This document shows, piece after piece, positions 9,987-18,406 of a stretch of DNA of 64,000 nucleotides. The notes under the pieces are model-generated. The model was given only the letters and a program-made list of their open reading frames with translations, searched no databases and had not been told where the DNA came from. The position numbers were made by a program, and so were the translations under genes. Each line of letters begins with the position of its first letter. The stretch's first letter is position 1. Source of the DNA: Anaerospora hongkongensis (GTDB lineage: Bacteria; Bacillota; Negativicutes; Sporomusales; DSM-15969); contig NZ_SLUI01000010.1 in the NCBI RefSeq assembly GCF_004339805.1, forward strand, positions 62,001 to 126,000, given 5' to 3'.

Positions 9987-11777
9987 ATGGATACAATGGT
10001 AGGGTTAAAACGCACACATAGTTGTGGTGAGTTTTCACTTAAACAGGCTGGACAAGAAGTGGTGGTTTGTGGCTGGGTGGCACGTCGCCGGGATCATGGC
10101 GGATTAATATTTATTGATCTGCGGGATCGCTCCGGTGTTGTTCAAGTTGTTTTCACTCCTGATATGGATAAAGCGGCTTTTCATAAAGCCGAAGACGTTC
10201 GTTCCGAATATGTTTTAGCCGTGAAAGGTACGGTAAAAGTACGGGATGCCGCAACGGTCAATTCCAATATGCCTACCGGGGACATTGAAATTTACGGTGC
10301 TGACTTACGCATTTTGAATGCTGCAAAAACTCCGCCTTTTTATATTCAGGATAACATCGATGTCGATGAAAATCTGCGCCTAAAATACCGGTATCTGGAT
10401 TTACGGCGTCCTGAAATGCAGAATAATCTACTGCTGCGTCATCGCGTTGCTAAGGCAATGCGCGATTTTCTGGATCGCAAGGAATTCGTAGAAATTGAAA
10501 CCCCGATGCTGATGAAGAGCTCGCCTGAAGGTGCTCGTGATTATTTAGTTCCCAGCCGGGTCAATCCGGGGAAATTTTATGCACTGCCGCAGTCTCCGCA
10601 AATATTTAAGCAAATCCTAATGGTTGCAGGCATGGAGCGGTATTTTCAGATTACCCGCTGCTTCCGTGATGAAGATTTGCGTGCCGACCGTCAGCCTGAA
10701 TTTACCCAGCTTGATATTGAAATGTCCTTTATTGACCGTGAAGATATCCTGAACATGATGGAAGAAATGATTGTTCATATCTTCAAGGAATCTCTCAATG
10801 CGGATATTGCAATACCCTTTCAGCGTCTGAGCTATGATGAGGCAATGAATAAGTACGGTTCAGATAAACCGGATCTGCGCTTTGACATGGAAATCATTGA
10901 TATTACCAAAGCTGTCGGCACTACAGAATTTAAAGTATTCCAAAGTGTATTGCAAAACGGCGGCTGCATTAAGGCCATTAATGTTAAGGGCTATGCTCAT
11001 GTACCGCGCCGTGAACTGGACGGTCTGGTTGATTTTGTTTCCGGCCATGGTGCAAAAGGCCTGGCTTGGATCGGCTACACCCCCGAAGGCTTAAAATCAC
11101 AAATTGCGAAGTTCCTCAGTGAAGATATTATCAGCAGTATTACCGCAACCACTGGAGCCGTTGAAGGTGACTTGCTGCTTATTATTGCTGATCAGCCGCA
11201 AGTTGTCGCAAACGCGCTCGGCCAGCTCCGTTTGGAAATGGCACGCCGGCTGGATCTGATTGATCCTGATAAGCTGTCTTTTGCCTGGGTGCTTGATTTC
11301 CCCATGTTCGAATATGATGCGGAAGAAAAGCGTTATGTGGCCATGCATCACCCCTTCACTTCACCGCGTGATGAGGATATGGACAAGCTTGAGACCGATG
11401 CCGGCAGTATTAAGGCCAAAGCATATGATATGGTATTGAACGGTACGGAAATTGGCGGCGGCAGTATCCGTATTTATAACCGCACGCTGCAGGAGAGAGT
11501 CTTTAACGCGATCGGCCTTACACCGGAAGAAGCCAATGAAAAATTTGGCTATCTCCTGGAAGCTTTTGAATATGGCACTCCACCACACGGCGGTATTGCT
11601 TTTGGTCTGGATCGCTTAGTTATGCTGATGGCAAAACGTAATTCGATCCGTGATGTTATTGCCTTCCCGAAAACACAAAGTGCGATTGATACGATGACCC
11701 AGGCTCCGTCAGAGGTTTCCCTCAGGCAGTTAAAGGAATTACATATTAAATCGGATGTAGTTCTTAAAAAATCCTAA
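9987..11777 (+). CDS. aspS: Aspartyl-tRNA synthetase, bacterial type
   Basis: Class II synthetase for aspartate, 596 aa. Domains in order: an N-terminal OB-fold anticodon-binding domain (about 18-115), the class II core with motif 2 FRDEDLRADRQPEFTQLD near residue 222, the bacterial GAD insertion (about 300-420), and motif 3 GIAFGLDRLVML near residue 533. In the OB fold the motif reads RRRDHGGLIF: His at the position that is Leu in E. coli AspRS, a residue linked to non-discriminating enzymes that also charge tRNA-Asn. ATG 9987 follows AGGAAGG by seven bases. It is the last gene before the 6S RNA. Confidence 0.97.
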   Translation: MDTMVGLKRTHSCGEFSLKQAGQEVVVCGWVARRRDHGGLIFIDLRDRSGVVQVVFTPDMDKAAFHKAEDVRSEYVLAVKGTVKVRDAATVNSNMPTGDIEIYGADLRILNAAKTPPFYIQDNIDVDENLRLKYRYLDLRRPEMQNNLLLRHRVAKAMRDFLDRKEFVEIETPMLMKSSPEGARDYLVPSRVNPGKFYALPQSPQIFKQILMVAGMERYFQITRCFRDEDLRADRQPEFTQLDIEMSFIDREDILNMMEEMIVHIFKESLNADIAIPFQRLSYDEAMNKYGSDKPDLRFDMEIIDITKAVGTTEFKVFQSVLQNGGCIKAINVKGYAHVPRRELDGLVDFVSGHGAKGLAWIGYTPEGLKSQIAKFLSEDIISSITATTGAVEGDLLLIIADQPQVVANALGQLRLEMARRLDLIDPDKLSFAWVLDFPMFEYDAEEKRYVAMHHPFTSPRDEDMDKLETDAGSIKAKAYDMVLNGTEIGGGSIRIYNRTLQERVFNAIGLTPEEANEKFGYLLEAFEYGTPPHGGIAFGLDRLVMLMAKRNSIRDVIAFPKTQSAIDTMTQAPSEVSLRQLKELHIKSDVVLKKS

Positions 11778-11819
11778 AACGGACTCTGTCGCTGGGAATA
11801 TATTCCGCTGGCGGTCAGC

Positions 11820-11848
11820 TTGCAAATCATATCAAATTTTGTTATTAT
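11820..11848 (+). promoter_or_regulatory. Candidate sigma-A promoter for the 6S RNA
   Basis: TTGCAA at 11820-11825 and TATTAT at 11843-11848, spaced 17 bases. Transcription would start near 11855, about 20 bases before the conserved 6S closing stem, so a longer primary transcript or a second promoter closer in is possible. The region is very AT-rich, so chance matches are a risk. Confidence 0.45.
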
Positions 11849-11869
11849 ATAGACAAAATAATCTAACAA

Positions 11870-12048
11870 TTTTAATGCCCTGCTGTGTTTGTGTAGTACT
11901 GATGTTTTGAGCCAACACATTTAAGACGGGAGTCTAACTCTGATTACAGCATGCAGGCCCTTTTAGGGAAACATAAAATAATCAGGAAGACACCCACCTG
12001 CATAGGCAGGTTCAAAACAACGGTCAAAACGGCATGGTGGGGATACCA
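11870..12048 (+). ncRNA. ssrS: 6S RNA
   Basis: 6S RNA imitates an open promoter and holds the housekeeping RNA polymerase in stationary phase. The 5' CCCTGCTGTG (from 11878) can pair along ten positions, with G-U pairs, with CATGGTGGGG near 12033-12042; this is the family closing stem. Inside are other landmarks shared with Bacillus 6S-1: GAGCC and GGGAGT on the left side, and GACACCCACCTG followed by GGCAGGTTCAAAAC on the right. The size, about 175-180 bases, fits. The position directly after aspS is the same as for B. subtilis bsrA. A terminator follows immediately. Exact ends are estimates. Confidence 0.9.
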
Positions 12049-12051
12049 TTA

Positions 12052-12092
12052 AAAAAAACCGCAGTTCATTGCTATGAAATTGCGGTTTTTAC
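12052..12092 (+). terminator. Rho-independent terminator of the 6S RNA
   Basis: AAAACCGCA and TGCGGTTTTT form the stem, extended inside by TTCAT/ATGAA around a four-base loop, followed by T-rich sequence. It ends the 6S transcript. Between it and the next gene (about 80 bases) I see only AT-rich sequence and the ribosome site GGGGAGAG. Confidence 0.85.
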
Positions 12093-12173
12093 TATTTTCA
12101 TAAAAAATATATAGGAGTTTTCTTTTTTTTCCAGAATTATAACAAGAAAAACAGACAGGGGAGAGCGATAATA

Positions 12174-13205
12174 ATGAAGTTCGTTGATTTGCGTAGCGAT
12201 ACTGTAACTCACCCAACCGCTGAAATGAGAAAAGCGATGTATGAAGCCGAAGTGGGCGATGACGTATATCAGGAAGATCCTACAATTATAAGATTGGAAG
12301 CTTTGGGAGCTCAATTAACCGGCAAAGAAGCGGGCTTATTTGTGACAAGCGGCACGATGGGAAATCAGATTGCAGCAATGGTTCATACTAAGAAAAGTGA
12401 TGAAATTATTTGTGAGGTAGAATCTCACATTTATTACTATGAAGTGGCTGGCTTAGCATGTTTGTCTGGTGCTCAGGCGCGTCCACTGTTAGGCGACCGG
12501 GGGATACTCAGTGCGGAGCAGATCCGCAGTGCAATTCGTGGTATTGATATTCATGTGCCGGATACCGGTCTTATTTGTCTGGAAAATACGCATAATCGCG
12601 CGGGCGGCACTTGCTATACAAAGGAAGGGCTGGCGGCTATTCAGGAAGTTGCAGCGGCAAATCAGATTCCCATACATATGGATGGTGCTCGTATATTTAA
12701 TGCAGCTACGGCACTGGCAGTGCCTGCAGCCAAGTTAACCTGCTACGCAGATTCCGTACAATTTTGTTTGTCCAAAGGATTAGGTGCTCCTGTTGGCTCT
12801 CTGCTTGTGGGAAAACGTGATTTCATTGAGAAAGCGCGCCGTTTCCGCAAAATGCTGGGTGGCGGACTCAGGCAGTCCGGCATCTTAGCTGCTGCCGGGA
12901 TCCTTGCCTTGACGAAAATGGTGGACCGTCTGGCCGAAGACCATGAGAACGCCCGGAAGTTAGGCTATGCGCTGGCCGATATGGGATTAAAGATTGATGT
13001 GTCCACAATTCAAACTAATATTATTATCTTTGATGTTGCACCAACTGGCAAGACGGCAAAAGAATTTGCCGGCGAACTGCGGGCTAATGGAATTAAAGTG
13101 AATGAATTTGGTGAATATAAAATTCGCATGGTAACTCATTATGGAGTAACACGTGAAGATATTGACTACGTAATTGGGGTAGCTGCGCGAATCGTTAAAG
13201 GGTGA
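12174..13205 (+). CDS. ltaE: Low-specificity L-threonine aldolase
   Basis: A PLP-dependent fold-type I enzyme, 343 aa, that cleaves L-threonine or allo-threonine to glycine and acetaldehyde. It starts with the family signature FVDLRSDTVTHPT. The cofactor lysine is in QFCLSKGLGAPVGS near residue 200, and the HMDGARIFNAA block provides the aspartate that contacts the pyridine nitrogen. GGGGAGAG precedes ATG 12174. It is the first gene after the 6S RNA terminator and lies five bases before rarA, so the two are probably co-transcribed, though no functional link is evident. Confidence 0.93.
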   Translation: MKFVDLRSDTVTHPTAEMRKAMYEAEVGDDVYQEDPTIIRLEALGAQLTGKEAGLFVTSGTMGNQIAAMVHTKKSDEIICEVESHIYYYEVAGLACLSGAQARPLLGDRGILSAEQIRSAIRGIDIHVPDTGLICLENTHNRAGGTCYTKEGLAAIQEVAAANQIPIHMDGARIFNAATALAVPAAKLTCYADSVQFCLSKGLGAPVGSLLVGKRDFIEKARRFRKMLGGGLRQSGILAAAGILALTKMVDRLAEDHENARKLGYALADMGLKIDVSTIQTNIIIFDVAPTGKTAKEFAGELRANGIKVNEFGEYKIRMVTHYGVTREDIDYVIGVAARIVKG

Positions 13206-13209
13206 TTAC

Positions 13210-14547
13210 ATGGATTTGTTTAGTTTCGCCGGTGAGGCAAAAGCAGCTGCTCAGGCTCCTCTGGCAGTACGCATGCGGCCAACAACCTTAGATGAATTTT
13301 ATGGTCAAAAAGAGGTTGTCGGCCAAGGGAAATTCCTGCGCCGCATGATCGAAAGCGATAACTTGCCTTCGTTGATTTTATTCGGCCCGCCGGGAACAGG
13401 AAAAACAACCTTGGCGCATATCATTGCTGCCAGCACAAATAGCGCATATGAAAAGCTGAATGCTGTCACTTCCGGCGTAGGAGATATCCGCAAAATTATC
13501 GAGGCAGCTAAGGAACGGCTTCGCCTGTATCAAAAACGGACAATCCTGTTTATTGATGAGATCCATCGCTTTAATAAGAATCAGCAGGATGCCCTGCTGC
13601 CATATGTAGAGGATGGTACCGTTATTTTAATTGGGGCGACAACGGAAAACCCCTATTTTGAAGTCAATTCGCCATTGCTGTCGCGAACGCGGGTTGTACG
13701 GCTGACTGCTTTAGAAGCAGATGATATTGTTGGTATCCTGGAAAGAGCCCTAACCCATAAAGAATACGGCTTGGCAATGGAGAAGGCAGCGTATCAGCAG
13801 GAAGCTCTCAGTGCAATTGCCGGAATATGTGCCGGTGACGCCCGTACGGCATTAAACATCCTGGAACAGACGGTAATTATGGCTAAAGCCCAAAATGAAA
13901 TTCTAACTGTCGAAACGGTCAAAGCAGTTGCCGGAGAAAGAATCCAACGCTATGACAAAAGTGGGGACAATCACTATGATGTTGTTTCTGCCTTTATTAA
14001 GAGCATGAGAGGTTCCGATCCGGATGCAGCCTTGCACTACCTGGCCAGAATGCTGGCAGCAGGTGAAGATGTTAAATTTATTGCGCGCCGGCTGGTAATT
14101 TGCGCAGCAGAAGATGTTGGCAATGCCGATCCGCAAGCCTTAATTCTTGCGATGGCAGCAGCCCAGGCTGTTCAGTTTATCGGAATGCCGGAAGCCCAGA
14201 TCCCGCTGGCGCAGGCGGTGGCGTATATTGCCTGTGCAGAGAAAAGCAATGCGGCCTATGCAGCGATTGGACAGGCCATGGCAGATGTAAAAAGCCGCAG
14301 CTGCGGTGCGGTTCCCCCGCATTTACGGGATTCCCACTATAAAGGCGCAAAAAAACTGGGGAACGGTATTGGCTATCTTTATCCTCATGATTATGAAGGG
14401 GGATGGATTGAGCAGACCTATTTACCAGAGGAGCTCGAGGGGACAACTTATTACGAACCGAAAAGCAGGGGCATGGAAAGTCATTTTGCCGCGCTTCTCG
14501 ATAAGCGCCGAAACAAGGATAAAATCAACTCCATCCATCCAAAATAG
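13210..14547 (+). CDS. rarA: Replication-associated recombination protein A (AAA+ ATPase)
   Basis: RarA/MgsA-family clamp-loader-like ATPase acting at stalled replication forks, 445 aa. Walker A is FGPPGTGKTT near residue 58, Walker B FIDEIHRFN near residue 116, sensor-type GATTENPYFEVN near 140, and arginine-finger LLSRTRV just after. The C-terminal part (about 250-430) is the MgsA tetramerisation region, including the conserved LRDSHYKGAKKLG stretch. Usual family length. The start is ATG 13210. About 100 bases and a separate promoter divide it from iscR. Confidence 0.96.
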   Translation: MDLFSFAGEAKAAAQAPLAVRMRPTTLDEFYGQKEVVGQGKFLRRMIESDNLPSLILFGPPGTGKTTLAHIIAASTNSAYEKLNAVTSGVGDIRKIIEAAKERLRLYQKRTILFIDEIHRFNKNQQDALLPYVEDGTVILIGATTENPYFEVNSPLLSRTRVVRLTALEADDIVGILERALTHKEYGLAMEKAAYQQEALSAIAGICAGDARTALNILEQTVIMAKAQNEILTVETVKAVAGERIQRYDKSGDNHYDVVSAFIKSMRGSDPDAALHYLARMLAAGEDVKFIARRLVICAAEDVGNADPQALILAMAAAQAVQFIGMPEAQIPLAQAVAYIACAEKSNAAYAAIGQAMADVKSRSCGAVPPHLRDSHYKGAKKLGNGIGYLYPHDYEGGWIEQTYLPEELEGTTYYEPKSRGMESHFAALLDKRRNKDKINSIHPK

Positions 14548-14573
14548 GATTGAGCAGTATGATTTTTTTTGTT

Positions 14574-14602
14574 TTGACAACAAATTTCTTTTCTGCTATA
14601 TT
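14574..14602 (+). promoter_or_regulatory. Sigma-A promoter of the isc operon
   Basis: A perfect -35 TTGACA (14574-14579) and a TATATT -10 (14597-14602) are spaced exactly 17 bases. Transcription would start near 14609, leaving a leader of about 40 bases before iscR that contains the candidate IscR operator. Confidence 0.85.
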
Positions 14603-14612
14603 TTATTATAAG

Positions 14613-14635
14613 AAAACCTATTGAATTAGTCGGGA
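14613..14635 (+). promoter_or_regulatory. Candidate IscR operator just downstream of the isc promoter
   Basis: The stretch contains ACCTATT, a short AT-rich spacer and TAGTCGGG. It resembles the known type 1 IscR site, whose right half is YAGTCRGG and whose left half has the form CCTGACT. Lying across or just after the predicted transcription start, it is well placed for autorepression by Fe-S-loaded IscR. The left half is imperfect. Confidence 0.5.
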
Positions 14636-14651
14636 AACAGGAGAGGTTGCA

Positions 14652-15086
14652 GTGAAACTATCGACGAAAGGCCGATATGGCGTGGCTGCGATGTATGATT
14701 TGGCTCTGCATTACGGTCAGGGACCTATATCATTAAAAAGTGTTGCCCAACGACAAGGAATTTCCGAGCACTATTTAGAGCAATTAATGGGAACGCTCCG
14801 TAAGGCCGGTTATGTAAAGAGTATACGTGGTGCGCAAGGCGGCTATGCTTTAACAAAGGATCCAGGGCAGATTACTGTCGGGAACATTATATGTATAATG
14901 GAAGGACCGATTGCACCGGTTGATTGCCTGCTGTCTAACGACGCTGGACATGATTACTGCCAGCGGGCAGGAATTTGTGTGACACGCGGAGTGTGGGCCA
15001 AAGTTCGCGACAGTATAAATCAGGTTTTGGACTCGATAACGCTTGCAGACCTATGTCAGGAAGAAAAGTTTCAAGGAGATGAATGA
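14652..15086 (+). CDS. iscR: Rrf2-family iron-sulfur cluster regulator IscR
   Basis: A 144-aa Rrf2 winged-helix regulator starting MKLSTKGRYGVAAMYDLA, the standard family start. The recognition region reads ISEHYLEQLMGTLRKAGYVKSIRG. Three cysteines (pattern C-x10-C-x5-C, about residues 97-114) match the cluster-binding cysteines of IscR; CymR-type relatives lack them. The spacing of the first pair is wider than the E. coli C-x5-C-x5-C. GTG start at 14652 with GGAGAGG upstream. It heads iscS-iscU-mnmA and probably represses the operon when Fe-S clusters are plentiful. Confidence 0.9.
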   Translation: MKLSTKGRYGVAAMYDLALHYGQGPISLKSVAQRQGISEHYLEQLMGTLRKAGYVKSIRGAQGGYALTKDPGQITVGNIICIMEGPIAPVDCLLSNDAGHDYCQRAGICVTRGVWAKVRDSINQVLDSITLADLCQEEKFQGDE

Positions 15087-15087
15087 A

Positions 15088-16299
15088 ATGAAACGCATTT
15101 ATTTTGATCATTCAGCAACTACACCGGTAGACGCTGAAGTAGCGAAGCTTACAGTTGAGTATATGACAGAAAAATTCGGGAATGCCTCAAGTGTTCATGC
15201 CTTTGGGCGTGAAGCACGGAAAGCGATTGATGAGGCCCGTGATAAAGTGGCCGCATTGCTTAATGCGAACAGTAACGAAATATTTTTTACAAGCGGTGGC
15301 ACGGAAGGGGATAACCTTGCTCTTAAAGGAATTGCTTTTGCCAACCGGAAAAAAGGCAATCATATTATTACTTCTGCCATTGAACATCACGCAATTTTAC
15401 ATACCTGTGAATATTTAGAAAAGCAGGGATTTACGGTTACGTATCTTCCTGTTGATGAATATGGCATGGTATCGATAGAGGAACTAAAAAATGCTATCAC
15501 GGATAAAACGATTTTGATCAGCATTATGTTTGCCAATAATGAAGTTGGCACAATTCAGCCGGTAAAAGAGATTGGACAATTAGCGCGTGAAAAAGGAGTT
15601 TATTTCCATACGGATGCCGTCCAGGCTGTCGGCAGCTATCCAATCGATGTGAAAGAATTAAATATTGATTTGTTGTCGTTTTCGGGTCATAAATTTCATG
15701 GGCCTAAAGGTATCGGCGGGTTGTACGTCCGCAAGGGAGTACGCATTGAAGCGATTCAGCACGGTGGTGCTCACGAAAGAAATATGCGTGCCGGTACGGA
15801 AAATGTCCCGGGGATTGTGGGACTTGGAAAAGCGTGCGAAATTGCCAAAAACGAAATGGATAAAAAAATTGCCCATATCTCAGCGCTGCGTGATCAATTA
15901 ATACAAGGCGTTATGGAAAAAATTCCTCACACTAAATTAAATGGCCATCCGACTAAACGGTTGCCTGGCAGTGCTAATTTCAGCTTTTTGTTTCTCGAAG
16001 GGGAATCACTCTTACTGAATCTTGATCTGAAAGGCATTGCTGCCTCAAGTGGGTCTGCCTGTACGTCCGGATCGTTAGATCCATCACATGTTCTTTTGGC
16101 AATGGGACTTACTCATGAAGTAGCCCATGGTTCACTTCGCCTGACGCTGGGACGAGGCAATACGCAAGAAGAAGTGGATTATTGCCTGGAAGTTCTTCCC
16201 GAAATTGTAGACAGACTAAGACAGATGTCACCGTTATATAACAGCGATGATGGTCCCAAGCCGTTGAATCCTTGCTCGAGCTGCCATCATCATCATTAA
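15088..16299 (+). CDS. iscS: Cysteine desulfurase (IscS/NifS type)
   Basis: PLP enzyme that takes sulfur from cysteine as an enzyme-bound persulfide for Fe-S clusters and tRNA thiolation; 403 aa. It starts MKRIYFDHSATTPVD. The PLP lysine is in SFSGHKFHGPKG near residue 199, and the mobile catalytic cysteine is in SSGSACTSGSLDPSHVL near residue 323. ATG 15088 is preferred because AAGGAG (15073-15078) is nine bases away; the ATG at 15079 touches the ribosome site. The protein ends in an odd NPCSSCHHHH tail. It starts two bases after iscR and is followed by iscU. Confidence 0.95.
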   Translation: MKRIYFDHSATTPVDAEVAKLTVEYMTEKFGNASSVHAFGREARKAIDEARDKVAALLNANSNEIFFTSGGTEGDNLALKGIAFANRKKGNHIITSAIEHHAILHTCEYLEKQGFTVTYLPVDEYGMVSIEELKNAITDKTILISIMFANNEVGTIQPVKEIGQLAREKGVYFHTDAVQAVGSYPIDVKELNIDLLSFSGHKFHGPKGIGGLYVRKGVRIEAIQHGGAHERNMRAGTENVPGIVGLGKACEIAKNEMDKKIAHISALRDQLIQGVMEKIPHTKLNGHPTKRLPGSANFSFLFLEGESLLLNLDLKGIAASSGSACTSGSLDPSHVLLAMGLTHEVAHGSLRLTLGRGNTQEEVDYCLEVLPEIVDRLRQMSPLYNSDDGPKPLNPCSSCHHHH

Positions 16300-16318
16300 A
16301 AGTTAGGGAGAGATTAGT

Positions 16319-16690
16319 ATGTATACTGATAAAGTAATGGACCATTTTACGAATCCTCGCAATGTAGGGGCCATTCAGGATGCTAACGGTGTAGGCGAGG
16401 TAGGGAATGCCAAATGCGGCGACATTATGCGCATATACTTAAAAGTAGAAAATAATATCATTCAAGATGTGAAATTTAAAACCTTCGGCTGTGGAGCCGC
16501 AATTGCTACAAGCAGTATGGTAACAGAAATGGTGAAAGGCAAAACGCTTGAGGAAGCACTTGAAATTTCAAACCAGGCTGTTGCAGAAGCGCTTGGAGGA
16601 CTGCCTCCGGCAAAAATGCACTGTTCAAATCTTGCAGCTGATGCTCTGCACGAAGCCATTAAAGATTACATCGCCAAAAAAGGACAGTGA
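16319..16690 (+). CDS. iscU: Iron-sulfur cluster scaffold protein IscU/NifU-N
   Basis: The 123-aa scaffold on which IscS-derived sulfur and iron assemble into clusters. The three ligand cysteines are in AKCGD (with its conserved aspartate) near residue 36, FGCGAAIA near 61, and HCSNLA near 104. It lacks the C-terminal extensions of full NifU. ATG 16319 follows an AGGGAGAG ribosome site. Its position between iscS and mnmA, without hscA/hscB/fdx, is the compact Firmicute version of the isc operon. Confidence 0.95.
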   Translation: MYTDKVMDHFTNPRNVGAIQDANGVGEVGNAKCGDIMRIYLKVENNIIQDVKFKTFGCGAAIATSSMVTEMVKGKTLEEALEISNQAVAEALGGLPPAKMHCSNLAADALHEAIKDYIAKKGQ

Positions 16691-16694
16691 TTTC

Positions 16695-17792
16695 ATGTGT
16701 GCTAAACCCAGAGTGGTTGTAGCCATGAGCGGAGGGGTGGACAGTTCTTTAACTGCCGCCCTTCTTGTTCATCAAGGCTACGATGTGATTGGTGCAACAA
16801 TGCAAATTTGGGATGATAGTCTTCCCGAAAGTGAAGCAGAGGATCATCAGGGATGCTGTTCACTTTCGGCAGTAAGTGATGCCCGGAGAGTTGCCGATAA
16901 ACTTGGTATTCCTCATTATGTGCTTAATTTCAGACAGATGTTTCAGGAAACCGTAGTTGATTACTTTATCCAGGAATATGCTGGCGGACGGACGCCCAAT
17001 CCCTGTATTGTCTGCAACCGGTATGTTAAATTTGAAGGCCTGCTAAAAAGGGCGCTGGCTTTGGATGCGCAATACCTTGCTACCGGACATTATGCGCGTA
17101 TTGGTTTCGATGAAAATCGTAAGCGTTATACACTGTGTAAAGGCGTCGATACGACGAAGGATCAGTCCTATGCGCTCTACCATTTGACCCAGCATACGTT
17201 GCAGCACTTTTTAATGCCGCTTGGTGAATATACCAAAGTGCAGACAAGGCAAATGGCCCGGGAATTCGGTCTGGCGGTTGCCGATAAACCGGATAGTCAG
17301 GAAATTTGCTTTATTCCAAATGATGACTATAAGAGCTTTTTGGAAGAGAAATCGCCTGCATCGCTAAAACCCGGTGAGATCATCGATACGCAGGGAAACG
17401 TCTTAGGCAGGCATAGGGGGCTGCCTTTATATACCGTAGGGCAGCGCAAAGGTCTGGGGGTTACTGCCGGAAAGCCGCTGTATGTAGTGGCATTGGATAC
17501 AGAAAAGAATGTGTTGATAGTCGGCTCTGATGGAGACGTCTTTGCCAGTCAGCTAATCGCTGATGATTTAAATTTTATTAATGTCGATAGGTTAACTGAA
17601 CCGATTACCTTAACTGCTAAAATTCGTTATAGCGCCAAAGAGGCGGCTGCCCACATCGTTCCTCAACCAAATGGCAGTGTTCATGTCCGCTTTACCGAGC
17701 CACAAAGAGCCATTACACCTGGACAGTCAATTGTTTTTTACGAGGGAAATTGTGTATTTGGCGGTGGAATCATTAATAAGGTTATTCGCTAG
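16695..17792 (+). CDS. mnmA: tRNA-specific 2-thiouridylase MnmA
   Basis: Adds sulfur at position 2 of U34 in tRNAs for Lys, Glu and Gln, 365 aa. The ATP-pyrophosphatase P-loop is AMSGGVDSS near residue 10. The two catalytic cysteines are in NPCIVCN near residue 100 and SQEICFI near residue 200, and KDQSYALYHL is the conserved tRNA/ATP segment. ATG 16695 is chosen; upstream in-frame codons lie inside iscU and have no ribosome site. Five bases after iscU, it is placed to receive IscS sulfur directly. Confidence 0.96.
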   Translation: MCAKPRVVVAMSGGVDSSLTAALLVHQGYDVIGATMQIWDDSLPESEAEDHQGCCSLSAVSDARRVADKLGIPHYVLNFRQMFQETVVDYFIQEYAGGRTPNPCIVCNRYVKFEGLLKRALALDAQYLATGHYARIGFDENRKRYTLCKGVDTTKDQSYALYHLTQHTLQHFLMPLGEYTKVQTRQMAREFGLAVADKPDSQEICFIPNDDYKSFLEEKSPASLKPGEIIDTQGNVLGRHRGLPLYTVGQRKGLGVTAGKPLYVVALDTEKNVLIVGSDGDVFASQLIADDLNFINVDRLTEPITLTAKIRYSAKEAAAHIVPQPNGSVHVRFTEPQRAITPGQSIVFYEGNCVFGGGIINKVIR

Positions 17793-17884
17793 AATGAAAT
17801 TGCAAGAAGTTTTTTGCGTTTTTTATAAAATCGGCGAATTTCGGCAATACTAGTACTACCATTTCTGTTAAGGAGGCCTGGTAA

Positions 17885-18388
17885 ATGCAAAAAATGCGTG
17901 ATTTGCTGGGCCTGCCGATACTGGAAATTGAAACCGGTATTCAGATTGGTGAGGTACGGGAAGTAATATTGGATATTGGAATGGCATCAGTTATCGGTAT
18001 TATGGTTTCAGGATCAAGCAGGTTCACCGACACCCAAGGTTTTTTTTTCCATGATCTGTTTAGTCTGGGGCGTGATGCGGTAACTGTGCGCAACAGTCAC
18101 CAGGCAATAGCGGAAATTGTTTCATCTGAAGCAACCTGTTCTCTTAGGGAATTGCTGAATAAGCAGATTTTAACTGAGGCGGGTTTGAATCTTGGAGTTC
18201 TGGTTGATGTTTTTTTTGAAGCATCAACAGGTGAAATTAAAGCTTATCAAGTGTCAGATGGAATTATAACCGATTTGATTCATGGCCGGAGGCTTATGCC
18301 GCTGCCCCAAGTGCAAGTCGTTGGCGGGGACAAACTGATTGTTCCGGAAACAATGGCCCAACTTATTCATCCCGAACCCCAGGAGTAA
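17885..18388 (+). CDS. PRC-barrel domain protein
   Basis: A 167-aa protein with two PRC-barrel-like repeats: residues about 3-75 (LLGLPILEIETGIQIGEV) and about 85-160 (LLNKQILTEAGLNLGVLVDV). PRC barrels occur in photosynthetic reaction centre H subunits, RimM and small bacterial proteins of unknown role; the YlmC/YrrD group in Firmicutes is closest in style. Soluble, no membrane segment seen. An AAGGAGG ribosome site lies about eight bases before ATG 17885. B. subtilis has PRC-barrel yrrD in the same area, near mnmA and alaS. Confidence 0.85.
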   Translation: MQKMRDLLGLPILEIETGIQIGEVREVILDIGMASVIGIMVSGSSRFTDTQGFFFHDLFSLGRDAVTVRNSHQAIAEIVSSEATCSLRELLNKQILTEAGLNLGVLVDVFFEASTGEIKAYQVSDGIITDLIHGRRLMPLPQVQVVGGDKLIVPETMAQLIHPEPQE

Positions 18389-18406
18389 TAGTGTGAGGTG
18401 GATGAA

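Noticed and set aside
12072..12314. An 80-codon minus-strand frame across the 6S terminator and the ltaE start
   Set aside because: It would run through a terminator hairpin and the ltaE ribosome site; no support.
17793..17840. A terminator after mnmA (GCAA/TTGC before a T run)
   Set aside because: The stem is only four pairs, too weak to claim.
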